Shown piece by piece: positions 30,303-37,647 of a stretch of DNA of 40,923 nucleotides. Source of the DNA: Flavobacterium sp. GTDB lineage: Bacteria; Bacteroidota; Bacteroidia; Flavobacteriales; Flavobacteriaceae. A program made the position numbers and the translations under genes. Each line of letters begins with the position of its first letter. The stretch's first letter is position 1. The DNA lies in the NCBI RefSeq assembly GCF_024305175.1, contig NZ_JAMWYY010000024.1, forward strand, positions 1 to 40,923. Direction: 5' to 3'. The notes beneath the pieces were generated by a model. It saw nothing but the letters and a program-made list of their open reading frames with translations, made no database searches and was not told where the DNA came from.

Positions 30303-30412
30303 ACAGGTTCTAAAATAAGTTAAAAAATAAATAGAAAGTTGTCGGCATTTATTTTAAGCCATAACTTAGAAGTCAGCAATAAATCTGAATACAAAATAAA
30401 ATCAGTACCTAA

Positions 30413-31576
30413 ATGCCTAAGATACTAATTATAGAAGACGAAGCCGCCATACGCCGTGTGTTGGGCAAGATTTTGACGGAGGAAAGCAATACTTATACTG
30501 TTGAAGAAGCCGAAGACGGACTGGCAGGCCTTGAGAAGATAAAGAATGAAGATTATGACCTTGTGCTTTGCGATATAAAAATGCCGAAGATGGACGGCGT
30601 TGAAGTGCTTGAGGCTGTAAAAAAAATAAAGCCGGAAACACCGATGGTAATGATTTCGGGGCACGGCGACTTAGAGACTGCTATACAAACCATGCGTTTG
30701 GGTGCGTATGATTATATATCGAAACCACCCGACCTTAACCGTTTGCTAAACACGGTAAGGAATGCACTTGACCGCAAAACGCTGGTTACCGAAAACAAAA
30801 TGCTGAAAAAGAAAGTAAGCAAGAATTATGAAATGGTAGGTAACAGCAGCGCTATAGGCCATATAAAAGATATTATAGAAAAAGTAGCTCCTACTGATGC
30901 CCGCGTTTTGATTACAGGGCCAAATGGTACCGGTAAAGAGCTTGTGGCACACTGGCTGCACGAAAAGAGCGAGCGTGCCACTGCACCTTTTATAGAGGTT
31001 AACTGTGCTGCCATACCCAGCGAGCTGATAGAAAGTGAGCTTTTCGGGCATGTTAAGGGTGCTTTTACAAGCGCCGTAAAAGACAGGGCAGGTAAATTTG
31101 AGGCAGCAGATAAAGGTACTATTTTCCTGGATGAGATAGGCGATATGAGCCTTCCGGCACAGGCAAAAGTACTGCGCGCACTCCAGGAAAGCATGATACA
31201 GCGTGTGGGTGCCGAAAAGGATATTAAGGTAGATGTGCGTGTAGTAGCCGCAACCAATAAAGACCTTAAAAAGGAAATTGAGGAAGGCCGCTTTAGGGAA
31301 GACCTTTACCACCGCCTGGCGGTAATACTTATAAAAGTGCCCGCGCTTAATGACAGGCGCGATGATATACCCTTGCTGGTAAACCACTTTGCAGAGAAAA
31401 TTTCTGCCGAGCAGGGCACTGCCCAAAAAACGTTTACTGATGATGCCATTAAGCTGCTACAGGAATATGACTGGACAGGTAACATAAGAGAACTTCGCAA
31501 CGTGGTAGAACGCCTTATTATATTAGGCGGCGCAGAAATATCTGAAACAGATGTAAAACTTTTTGCAAGTAAGTAA
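30413..31576 (+). CDS. Sigma-54-type response regulator without DNA-binding domain
   Basis: The 387-residue protein has a receiver domain (1-120) with phospho-acceptor D54 and K104. An AAA+ sigma-54 activator domain follows (about 140-370), with Walker A GPNGTGKE (169-176) and Walker B GTIFLDEIGDM. The sigma-54 contact loop reads GAFTSA (216-221) instead of GAFTGA. The sequence ends just after the AAA+ lid (RELRNVVERLIILGGAEISETDVKLFASK), so no Fis-type helix-turn-helix is present. It would have to act from solution or through another protein. A possible promoter (TTG at 30,339, TAACTTAG at 30,362) has one mismatch in the -7 box. No kinase gene is adjacent. Confidence 0.93.
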   Translation: MPKILIIEDEAAIRRVLGKILTEESNTYTVEEAEDGLAGLEKIKNEDYDLVLCDIKMPKMDGVEVLEAVKKIKPETPMVMISGHGDLETAIQTMRLGAYDYISKPPDLNRLLNTVRNALDRKTLVTENKMLKKKVSKNYEMVGNSSAIGHIKDIIEKVAPTDARVLITGPNGTGKELVAHWLHEKSERATAPFIEVNCAAIPSELIESELFGHVKGAFTSAVKDRAGKFEAADKGTIFLDEIGDMSLPAQAKVLRALQESMIQRVGAEKDIKVDVRVVAATNKDLKKEIEEGRFREDLYHRLAVILIKVPALNDRRDDIPLLVNHFAEKISAEQGTAQKTFTDDAIKLLQEYDWTGNIRELRNVVERLIILGGAEISETDVKLFASK

Positions 31577-31584
31577 TTACGCAA

Positions 31585-32346
31585 ATGAACAGGATAAAAT
31601 TATTTATACTACTATTTGTAGGTTACCTTTCAGTAATGCAAGTCTGTGCACAGCAAAGTCTTTTAGAAGAACTTCAGTCGCAAGATCTCTCACTGGTTTT
31701 TAATGCGGAAAAGATAAAAGATGATTCGTCAAGAGAAATTGTCCGCCCGGAAATACTTGGATTTATAGGAGACAACTATCAAAGGCTACAGATACACCTT
31801 ACTAAATTTACAAAAAACAAAACGAACCCGTTGCAATATGATGTTGAGGGTAATACCAAGGTGAAAAATTTCATTTGTAATTTTAGAGGGACTGTTACTG
31901 TTATAAAGGCGGTTTATTCTGATCCTGCTATACCCACATTAGAAAAATACACAACAGGCACAATTACAAGTAAAGTTGAAATTTTTGAAGACCGGACTCA
32001 GAAAGGAAGTGGTTTTATAAGTGGTGAACTGATTACATATATTGTATTTAGCGAAGATGGAAAAGCAGGATATGACGCATTGATGTTAGTATCGGATGGT
32101 TTTGCAAATAATCAGTTTAAAGGTATTTGGACAAGTTACAAAACAGGTAAGTCGAAGCAATGCAACTGGGGCGATTTCCGCATACCCGATAGCGGGTCTT
32201 TAGATGTAGGTGCAGGAGAGTTTAGTATTGATTCTGCTTATCGGGAAAATGGTTGGCAAAGCTATTATGATTCATATTGCTGTGATCCTGATATACCCAA
32301 AACTAAAGCAGCACGAAAAAAAGAATTTGAAAAATGGTGGCTGTAA
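31585..32346 (+). CDS. Exported protein of unknown function
   Basis: The 253-residue protein has signal peptide MNRIKLFILLFVGYLSVMQVCAQ. The mature part is probably beta-rich: LGFIGDNYQRLQIHLTKFTKN, YDVEGNTKVKNFICNFRGTVTVIKAVY, TGTITSKVEIFEDRTQKGSGFISGELITYIVF, GIWTSYKTGKSKQCNWGDFRIPDSG. It ends with SYCCDPDIPKTKAARKKEFEKWWL, where two Cys could form a disulfide. The NFRGTVTV and FKGIWTSYKTGKSKQCNWGD pattern resembles proteins that compare energy or mass of small molecules in Bacteroidota, but I cannot name a family. It starts 8 nt after the regulator's stop, so it may share its transcript. Confidence 0.72.
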   Translation: MNRIKLFILLFVGYLSVMQVCAQQSLLEELQSQDLSLVFNAEKIKDDSSREIVRPEILGFIGDNYQRLQIHLTKFTKNKTNPLQYDVEGNTKVKNFICNFRGTVTVIKAVYSDPAIPTLEKYTTGTITSKVEIFEDRTQKGSGFISGELITYIVFSEDGKAGYDALMLVSDGFANNQFKGIWTSYKTGKSKQCNWGDFRIPDSGSLDVGAGEFSIDSAYRENGWQSYYDSYCCDPDIPKTKAARKKEFEKWWL

Positions 32347-32362
32347 TTCAGCCGTATAAAGA

Positions 32363-33001
32363 ATGAAGTTAAAAAAAATAAATCCCGGCCTGCAAAAGGC
32401 TCTTGAAGAAGCAGGGCTTACAGAGCCTACAGAAGTCCAGATAGAAACTTTTGGTACAATAAAGAGTGGTGCCGACTGTGTTGTGGCTGCACCCGATGGC
32501 GAGGGCAAGACCACTGCAATAGTTATTAATGTTATACAAAAGCTGGAAAAAGCTTTTGAGCAGTCGCCGCGTGCGCTTATAGTAGTGCAGGATAAAGCCC
32601 GCGTGCAGGAAATGCAGGAAATGTTCAGGCAATACGGCAGCTATACCAATTTGCGTGTATATGGCGTGTATGAGCAGGGCGATATTGATTATGATAAGAA
32701 CCAGATTTCTGTAGGTATAGATGTGCTTATTGGTACCCCAAACAGGCTTAATGAAATGTTTAGCTCTGCAGGTTATGATGTTAACCGCCTAAAGATGTTT
32801 GTTGTTGACGACACTGAAGCCATGCTGAAAATCAGGCTTGAGACTAAGCTGGGAAGGATAAGCAACAGTATATCTAAAACTCAACGGATATTTTTTACAG
32901 ATGTTATTACCGAAAGGGTGGAGTTTTTTGCTGACAGGATAATGACAGAACCTGTTTTTTTTGAAATGGATGATGAAGAATTTGACGAAGAAACCGACTA
33001 A
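32363..33001 (+). CDS. Half-length DEAD/DEAH-box-like protein (RecA1 domain only)
   Basis: The 212-residue protein aligns with the first RecA domain of DEAD-box RNA helicases: Q-motif-like LTEPTEVQIETFGTIKSGADCVVAAP, Walker A PDGEGKTT, IVVQDKARVQEM, LIGTPNRLNEMF (motif Ib-like GTPxR) and VVDDTEAML in place of DEAD. It ends after a FFTDVITERVEFFADRIM segment. There is no helicase C-terminal domain, so RNA unwinding as in complete helicases is unlikely. Similar short proteins are conserved in flavobacteria, so this is not a recent truncation. It is 11 nt before the DUF2007 gene in a short operon. Confidence 0.82.
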   Translation: MKLKKINPGLQKALEEAGLTEPTEVQIETFGTIKSGADCVVAAPDGEGKTTAIVINVIQKLEKAFEQSPRALIVVQDKARVQEMQEMFRQYGSYTNLRVYGVYEQGDIDYDKNQISVGIDVLIGTPNRLNEMFSSAGYDVNRLKMFVVDDTEAMLKIRLETKLGRISNSISKTQRIFFTDVITERVEFFADRIMTEPVFFEMDDEEFDEETD

Positions 33002-33011
33002 AACAATAATT

Positions 33012-33212
33012 ATGGAAAAAGTATTCTCAGGTAGCGAGGTAATGGCGCTTTCAGCTAAGAATAAGCTGGAAGAGGCAGGTATTACAGTAATGACCAAAAA
33101 CAATATTCAGTCCGGCACACTTGTTGGGCTAAGCCCCATAGGCCAGGCTGTTGAACTGTATGTAAATGACAATGACGCCCAACGGGCAAAAGATATTCTT
33201 GCTGAAATATAA
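33012..33212 (+). CDS. DUF2007 domain protein
   Basis: The 66-residue protein, from the ATG at 33,012, reads MEKVFSGSEVMALSAKNKLEEAGITVMTKNN, then VELYVNDNDAQRAKDILAEI. This is the DUF2007 (putative signal-transducing) beta-alpha-beta pattern, a ferredoxin-like small fold. Starting at 32,961 would overlap the helicase-like gene by 40 nt, and that part has no family resemblance. It sits between the half DEAD-box gene and the acetyltransferase with 2-10 nt gaps, indicating co-transcription. The role is unknown. Confidence 0.88.
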   Translation: MEKVFSGSEVMALSAKNKLEEAGITVMTKNNIQSGTLVGLSPIGQAVELYVNDNDAQRAKDILAEI

Positions 33213-33214
33213 TA

Positions 33215-33769
33215 ATGATGCTTATAGCACCTTTTGAATCGGAACGCCTGTATTACCGCGAGCTTCTGCCTGAAGATGCCGAAGCTATGTTTGCTATGGA
33301 TAACAATCCTCAAGTACATCGTTACCTCGGTAAAAATCCCACAAAGTCTATAGAGGAAACCCGTAAGGTTATAGCTTATGTAAGGCAACAGTATATAGAT
33401 AACGGAGTGGGGCGCATGGCTGCCATACTTAAAGAGACCGGCGAATTTATAGGCTGGGTCGGTCTAAAGCTGGAGCGCAATGTTAACGGGCATTATACCT
33501 TTTATGATATTGGCTACAGGCTGTTACCCCAATTTTGGGGCAAGGGTTATGCTACAGAATCGGCAATAGCGTTTGTAGATTACGGTTTTAATGTATTAAA
33601 AGCGGAAAAGATATGTGCTTATGCCGATGCTGATAATAAAGCATCGCGCAGGGCTTTGGAAAAAGCAGGGCTGCGCTATATTTCTACCTTCGAATCTGAT
33701 TATCTTAAAAGCAGTAACGGCAGTGAAATGGCTGTCTGGTACGAAATAGAAAATCCTTCTTTTAAATAA
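33215..33769 (+). CDS. GNAT family N-acetyltransferase (RimJ/RimL-like)
   Basis: The 184-residue enzyme transfers an acetyl group from acetyl-CoA to an amine. It has the Acetyltransf_3 layout: FESERLYYRELLPEDAEAMFAM, AAILKETGEFIGWVGLKLE, FYDIGYRLLPQFWGKGYATESAIAFVDYGF (acetyl-CoA loop QFWGKGYATE), and ADADNKASRRALEKAGLRYI. The acceptor is not evident; relatives act on ribosomal proteins, other proteins or small molecules. It starts 2 nt after DUF2007 and ends 1 nt before the convergent small membrane gene, leaving no room for a terminator. Confidence 0.93.
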   Translation: MMLIAPFESERLYYRELLPEDAEAMFAMDNNPQVHRYLGKNPTKSIEETRKVIAYVRQQYIDNGVGRMAAILKETGEFIGWVGLKLERNVNGHYTFYDIGYRLLPQFWGKGYATESAIAFVDYGFNVLKAEKICAYADADNKASRRALEKAGLRYISTFESDYLKSSNGSEMAVWYEIENPSFK

Positions 33770-33770
33770 G

Positions 33771-33971
33771 TTACCTTCTGCTTTTCTTCCTGGCAGTACC
33801 TTTCTTGTCAAATAAATACCCCATTGCCAATCCTGTGGCTATCCATAACGGGACACCCATCATAATCTTATAGTAGCTAAGCTTTTCGCCCTCCAGCATT
33901 GGTAGTGCAATTATGGTTAAAATATAAAGTGCTACTCCCCATAAAAGCCCGTTGCGCACCCATTTTTTCAT
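33771..33971 (-). CDS. Small two-helix membrane protein
   Basis: The 66-residue product has two hydrophobic segments (NGLLWGVALYILTIIALPML; IMMGVPLWIATGLAMGYLF) and a basic tail (KKGTARKKSRR). It is likely an inner-membrane protein with both ends cytoplasmic. The gene is convergent with the GNAT gene with a 1-nt gap. A -7 box (TAACTTTG) lies 19 nt upstream, supporting it as a real gene. The function is unknown. Confidence 0.75.
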   Translation of the reverse strand: MKKWVRNGLLWGVALYILTIIALPMLEGEKLSYYKIMMGVPLWIATGLAMGYLFDKKGTARKKSRR

Positions 33972-33990
33972 GACTATTGGTTTAGAGCGC

Positions 33991-33998
33991 CAAAGTTA
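33991..33998 (-). promoter_or_regulatory. -7 box of the small membrane protein gene
   Basis: TAACTTTG on the - strand fits TAnnTTTG and ends 19 nt before the ATG at 33,971. The -33 region has no TTG at normal spacing. Confidence 0.55.
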
Positions 33999-34117
33999 CT
34001 TAAATAACTTACAATTCATCCGCTAAATTCTACAGTTGGGTAATATACATTTTCACAGCGGTAGCTTATGCCGCAACTTTGTAATGTAAATAATCAACAA
34101 CCTCTAAATCATAAATC

Positions 34118-34741
34118 ATGAAAAAATTTGTCAACTTTCTATTAGTACTTGCCTGCGGCACTGCTATGGCACAATCTCCGTTTGAAACAGGAATGCAAAA
34201 AGCATTTGCATTATGGAGCGAAGACAAGCCTGCTGAGGCTTCGGCGATGTTTGAGCGTATTGCTGCTGCAGAACAGCAAAACTGGCTGCCATCTTATTAT
34301 ATAGCACTTGTTAATACTACAGAGGCTTTCCGTACCAAAGACAAGCAAAAAGTACAGGCCCTGCTTGCTAAAGCACAGGAGGCACAGGACATGGCCATGA
34401 TGATTATGCCCGACAACGCAGAACTGCTGGTTATGCAGGCTATGATACACACTGCATGGATAGCCTATGACCCAATGACTAATGGCATGAAGCTCTCAGG
34501 AAAGGTAAATGAGTTGTATGCAAAAGCCATGAAATTAGCGCCGGATAATCCGCGGGTAGTATTCTGCAAAGCAGAATTTGATATGGGTGCGGCAGCTTAT
34601 TTTGGTAATGACACTGCGCCAATGTGTGCCGAAATTGCCCGCGCCGCAGAACTTTTTGCTAACTTTAAGCCGCAAACACCTTTCCATCCTAACTGGGGGC
34701 AGGACAGGGCGCAGCAAAAACTGGAAGAGTGTAAAAAATAA
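34118..34741 (+). CDS. Exported helical (TPR-like) protein of unknown function
   Basis: The 207-residue protein has signal peptide MKKFVNFLLVLACGTAMAQ. The rest is almost all helical, with TPR-like spacing: FETGMQKAFALWSEDKPAEASAMFERIAA, LPSYYIALVNTTEAF, VQALLAKAQEAQDMAMMIMPDNAELLVMQAM, VNELYAKAMKLAPDNPRVVFCKAEF, CAEIARAAELFANF. The PDNxE/PDNPR and AKAMKLAPDNPR features are typical of tetratricopeptide units. It is probably a periplasmic scaffold. It is 11 nt upstream of the histidine kinase gene and may be transcribed with it. Confidence 0.8.
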   Translation: MKKFVNFLLVLACGTAMAQSPFETGMQKAFALWSEDKPAEASAMFERIAAAEQQNWLPSYYIALVNTTEAFRTKDKQKVQALLAKAQEAQDMAMMIMPDNAELLVMQAMIHTAWIAYDPMTNGMKLSGKVNELYAKAMKLAPDNPRVVFCKAEFDMGAAAYFGNDTAPMCAEIARAAELFANFKPQTPFHPNWGQDRAQQKLEECKK

Positions 34742-34752
34742 ATCAGGAAGCA

Positions 34753-36105
34753 ATGGTTAACGCAACAGTAAAGCAGGTTTTAAGAGCATTTGGGCTTGGG
34801 GTTATCATTTTTCTGGTACTGGCAATAATTGCTGTTGCATCGGGGCAGGAGCTTGCATGGGATTTTATCCTGTTTACAAGATTTTTATACACCATGCTCT
34901 ATACCCTGTCGCTCTATGCTGCAAACAGTTTTGTTTTTAGTGTAATGGCAAAGCTGTTTCCGCCCGGTAAAATGCCCGCAAAGCGTATTGTAACAGGTTT
35001 TATCTGCTCTTTTGCAGTGTCTATTGCAATAATATTCCTGCTGCGCATTTTTGAAGATGTATTAATGGAAGGTGAAACCTGGCAACAGTTTTTTAGCGAA
35101 GAAAAACTTTCCAATTATTATGTTGCCATTATCATTACATTGATTATCAGTATAGCTGTACATGCATTTCATTTTTACAAAAAATACCAGGAAAACAGGG
35201 TTAAGCAGGAAAAAATTATAGCCGGTACAGCTTCTGCAAAGTTCGAAACATTAAAGAACCAGATAGACCCGCACTTCCTCTTTAACAGCCTTAATGTGCT
35301 AAGCTCACTTATAGAGGAAGACCCTGAAAGTGCACAGCGGTTTACAACTTCACTATCTAAAGTGTACCGCTATGTACTTGAGCAGCGCGATAAAGAACTG
35401 GTTAGTGTGCAGGAAGAGCTTGCCTTTGCCAAAACCTACATGAACCTGCTGAAAATGAGGTTCGAGAACAGTATTTATTTTGAACTGCCTGATGATGTTC
35501 CTGATAACAGCGCCTGGGTAGTGCCGCTATCGCTGCAACTGCTTTTAGAAAATACTATAAAGCACAATATAGTAAGCCAGCAAAAGCCGCTTTATATAAA
35601 GATTTTTATAGAGAAAGGCTATCTGGTTGTACAGAACGATTTCAGGAAGAAGGAAGTATTGCAGGACAGGCGCGGCGTGGGCCTTCAAAACATTATAAGC
35701 CGCTATGCCATAATCACCAAAAGGCAGGTGGTAATAGAACAGACAGAAAAATATTTTACGGTAAAACTACCAATATTAACAGAACAAGTAGCCATTATGG
35801 AAACACCACAATTTGAAGAAACAGAAAGCAGCTATTTTAAAGCGCAGAAAAAAGTAGAAGAAATTAAGGGCTTTTACGGGCATCTCAGCTCCTTTATTGT
35901 AGTAAATATAGGCCTTACAATTATTAATCTTATAACATCGCCGGGCAGTTTGTGGTTTATATACCCTGCACTGGGCTGGGGGGTGGGGCTTGCAGTGCAT
36001 GGCATGAGCGTGTTTAACTTCCTTCCTTTTTTAGGTAAAGACTGGGAAGAGCGCAATATTAGAAAGTATATGGAGCAGGAACAGGATCAAAATAAATGGA
36101 AATAA
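34753..36105 (+). CDS. LytS-type sensor histidine kinase with C-terminal 2TM domain
   Basis: The 450-residue protein has four predicted transmembrane helices in the first 145 residues. A His_kinase (LytS-type) domain follows, with the phospho-acceptor H174 in QIDPHFLFNSLNVL. The ATP-binding domain has the N box LLLENTIKHN and G box RRGVGLQNIISRY. A C-terminal 2TM domain (about 355-440: KAQKKVEEIKGFYGHLSSFIVVNIGLTIINLI ... WGVGLAVHGMSVFNFLPFLGKDWEERNIRKYM) is fused on. Kinases of this class act with LytTR regulators, as encoded at 36,781. The same 2TM domain forms the next two genes. The signal sensed is unknown. Confidence 0.93.
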   Translation: MVNATVKQVLRAFGLGVIIFLVLAIIAVASGQELAWDFILFTRFLYTMLYTLSLYAANSFVFSVMAKLFPPGKMPAKRIVTGFICSFAVSIAIIFLLRIFEDVLMEGETWQQFFSEEKLSNYYVAIIITLIISIAVHAFHFYKKYQENRVKQEKIIAGTASAKFETLKNQIDPHFLFNSLNVLSSLIEEDPESAQRFTTSLSKVYRYVLEQRDKELVSVQEELAFAKTYMNLLKMRFENSIYFELPDDVPDNSAWVVPLSLQLLLENTIKHNIVSQQKPLYIKIFIEKGYLVVQNDFRKKEVLQDRRGVGLQNIISRYAIITKRQVVIEQTEKYFTVKLPILTEQVAIMETPQFEETESSYFKAQKKVEEIKGFYGHLSSFIVVNIGLTIINLITSPGSLWFIYPALGWGVGLAVHGMSVFNFLPFLGKDWEERNIRKYMEQEQDQNKWK

Positions 36106-36107
36106 GC

Positions 36108-36410
36108 ATGGAAGGTAATTATAACAAGCTCACTTATGAGCGTGCCCGCAAAAAAGTGAAAGATATCAAAGGCTTTTACATCAACCTGATGTGTTACTGC
36201 ATTGTTATACCCATACTGGTATTTCTAAACCTGTACTACACCCCGCAATACTACTGGTTCCTGTTTTCTATGATAGGGTGGGGCAGCGGCCTACTGATAC
36301 ACGGCCTTGCAGCATTTGGCTACCTGCCTTTTATGAGCAGGGAATGGGAAGAAAAGAAACTGAAGAAGTTTTTGGAAGAAGAAAAGCAACAACGTTCAAA
36401 ATTCAGGTAA
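36108..36410 (+). CDS. 2TM domain protein, kinase operon
   Basis: The 100-residue protein is almost entirely a 2TM domain: YERARKKVKDIKGFYINLMCYCIVIPILVFLNLYY, then WFLFSMIGWGSGLLIHGLAAFGYLPFMSREWEEKKLKKFL. It is closely related to the C-terminal part of the kinase just upstream. I use the ATG at 36,108, which is 2 nt after the kinase stop; ATG 36,096 would overlap it by 10 nt. The tail is very charged (EEEKQQRSKFR). It probably interacts with the kinase in the membrane through like domains. Confidence 0.88.
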   Translation: MEGNYNKLTYERARKKVKDIKGFYINLMCYCIVIPILVFLNLYYTPQYYWFLFSMIGWGSGLLIHGLAAFGYLPFMSREWEEKKLKKFLEEEKQQRSKFR

Positions 36411-36411
36411 G

Positions 36412-36735
36412 ATGGAAAATAATTTAGATGAACAGATTAGATATGACCGCGCCAGGAAAAAGGTGCGCAACATCAAAGGATTTTATATGCACCTGATGGC
36501 TTACATACTTGTAAACAGTTTTTTACTGTTGCTGCATTATGCTAACCTTGCTGAAGGAGAGAGCTTCTTTACCTTCGGGGCCTTCAGTACGGCTTTCTTT
36601 TGGGGCTTTGGCCTTTTGTTTCATGCTATAGGCACATTTGGCCCCAGCCTCTTTCTGGGGAATAATTGGGAAGAGCGCAAAATACGTAAACTGATGCAGC
36701 AGGAAGAAGAGCGCAAAGCCCGGCACAATATGTAG
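36412..36735 (+). CDS. 2TM domain protein, kinase operon
   Basis: The 107-residue protein repeats the 2TM layout: YDRARKKVRNIKGFYMHLMAYILVNSFLLLLHYANL, then FSTAFFWGFGLLFHAIGTFGPSLFLGNNWEERKIRKLMQQEEE. It starts 1 nt after the previous stop. Together with the kinase-fused copy and the 36,108 gene it makes three 2TM domains in a row, most likely tandem duplicates. The response regulator follows after 45 nt. Confidence 0.88.
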   Translation: MENNLDEQIRYDRARKKVRNIKGFYMHLMAYILVNSFLLLLHYANLAEGESFFTFGAFSTAFFWGFGLLFHAIGTFGPSLFLGNNWEERKIRKLMQQEEERKARHNM

Positions 36736-36780
36736 CAAATGCTGTTTTAACTACACATAAAAACCACCAATTATAAAACT

Positions 36781-37539
36781 ATGAATGTTATTATCATTGA
36801 AGATGAAAAACCCGCCGCAAGGCTGTTGCAACGCAAGTTACAGAAACTGGATATTCAGGCACAGGTAATGCTGCACTCTGTAGAGGAGGCTATAGAATGG
36901 TTTAATAATAACACACACACCGACCTTATTTTCCTCGATATACAGCTTTCAGATGGTTTGTCTTTTGAAATATTTGACAACATAACCATTAACAGTGCAG
37001 TTATATTTACCACAGCTTATGATGAATATGCTTTACGAGCATTTAAGCTTAACAGCATAGATTACCTGTTAAAACCAATTGATGAAGAAGAGCTTGCCTT
37101 GGCTATTGATAAATACAGGCAGCACCGCCCGCAGCAGCAAAACCTTTCGCTTGATTTTGAGGAAATAAAGAAAATGCTGGTAAACCCGATTGAGAAGAGC
37201 TATAAAAAGCGCTTTGCCATAAAAATGGGGCAGCACCTTAAAATGATAAATACTGATGATGCCGAGTGCTTTTTCAGCGAAAACAAAGGCACATACATCC
37301 ATACAACCGATAACAGGGATTACCTGCTTGAAACCACCCTTGAGCAACTGGAAGCCGAGCTTGACCCGGCGCGGTTTTACAGGGTAAGCCGCAAACATAT
37401 TATAAATGTAGATGCGGTGAAAGATATTGTAGTTTACACCAATTCGCGCTTAAAGGTTGTACTGCCAACTTATACCGAAGATGAGGTTATAGTAAGCCGC
37501 GAACGTGTTAATGCCTTCAGGGAGTGGCTGGGCAATTAA
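36781..37539 (+). CDS. LytTR family response regulator
   Basis: The 252-residue protein has a receiver domain (1-120; IIEDEKPAARLLQRKLQKL, phospho-acceptor D53 in FLDIQLSDG, and K in LLKPIDEEEL). A LytTR DNA-binding domain follows (about 140-250: KKRFAIKMGQHLKMINTDDAECFFSENKGTYIHTTDNRDYLLETTLEQLEAELDPARFYRVSRKHIINVDAV). It is the expected partner of the LytS-type kinase at 34,753. Its target genes cannot be read from the window. Confidence 0.95.
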   Translation: MNVIIIEDEKPAARLLQRKLQKLDIQAQVMLHSVEEAIEWFNNNTHTDLIFLDIQLSDGLSFEIFDNITINSAVIFTTAYDEYALRAFKLNSIDYLLKPIDEEELALAIDKYRQHRPQQQNLSLDFEEIKKMLVNPIEKSYKKRFAIKMGQHLKMINTDDAECFFSENKGTYIHTTDNRDYLLETTLEQLEAELDPARFYRVSRKHIINVDAVKDIVVYTNSRLKVVLPTYTEDEVIVSRERVNAFREWLGN

Positions 37540-37615
37540 AGTTATTTTTATTAACACGCTAACGTTTGCGTTAAAAATATGTACATATAATAGATGTAAG
37601 ATGGGTGTAACTTCA

Positions 37616-37623
37616 TACATTTG
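37616..37623 (+). promoter_or_regulatory. -7 box of the GH31 gene
   Basis: TACATTTG fits the consensus and ends 24 nt before the ATG at 37,648. No clear -33 TTG is seen. Confidence 0.55.
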
Positions 37624-37647
37624 AAATTTTGTATATAGTTTTAATCC

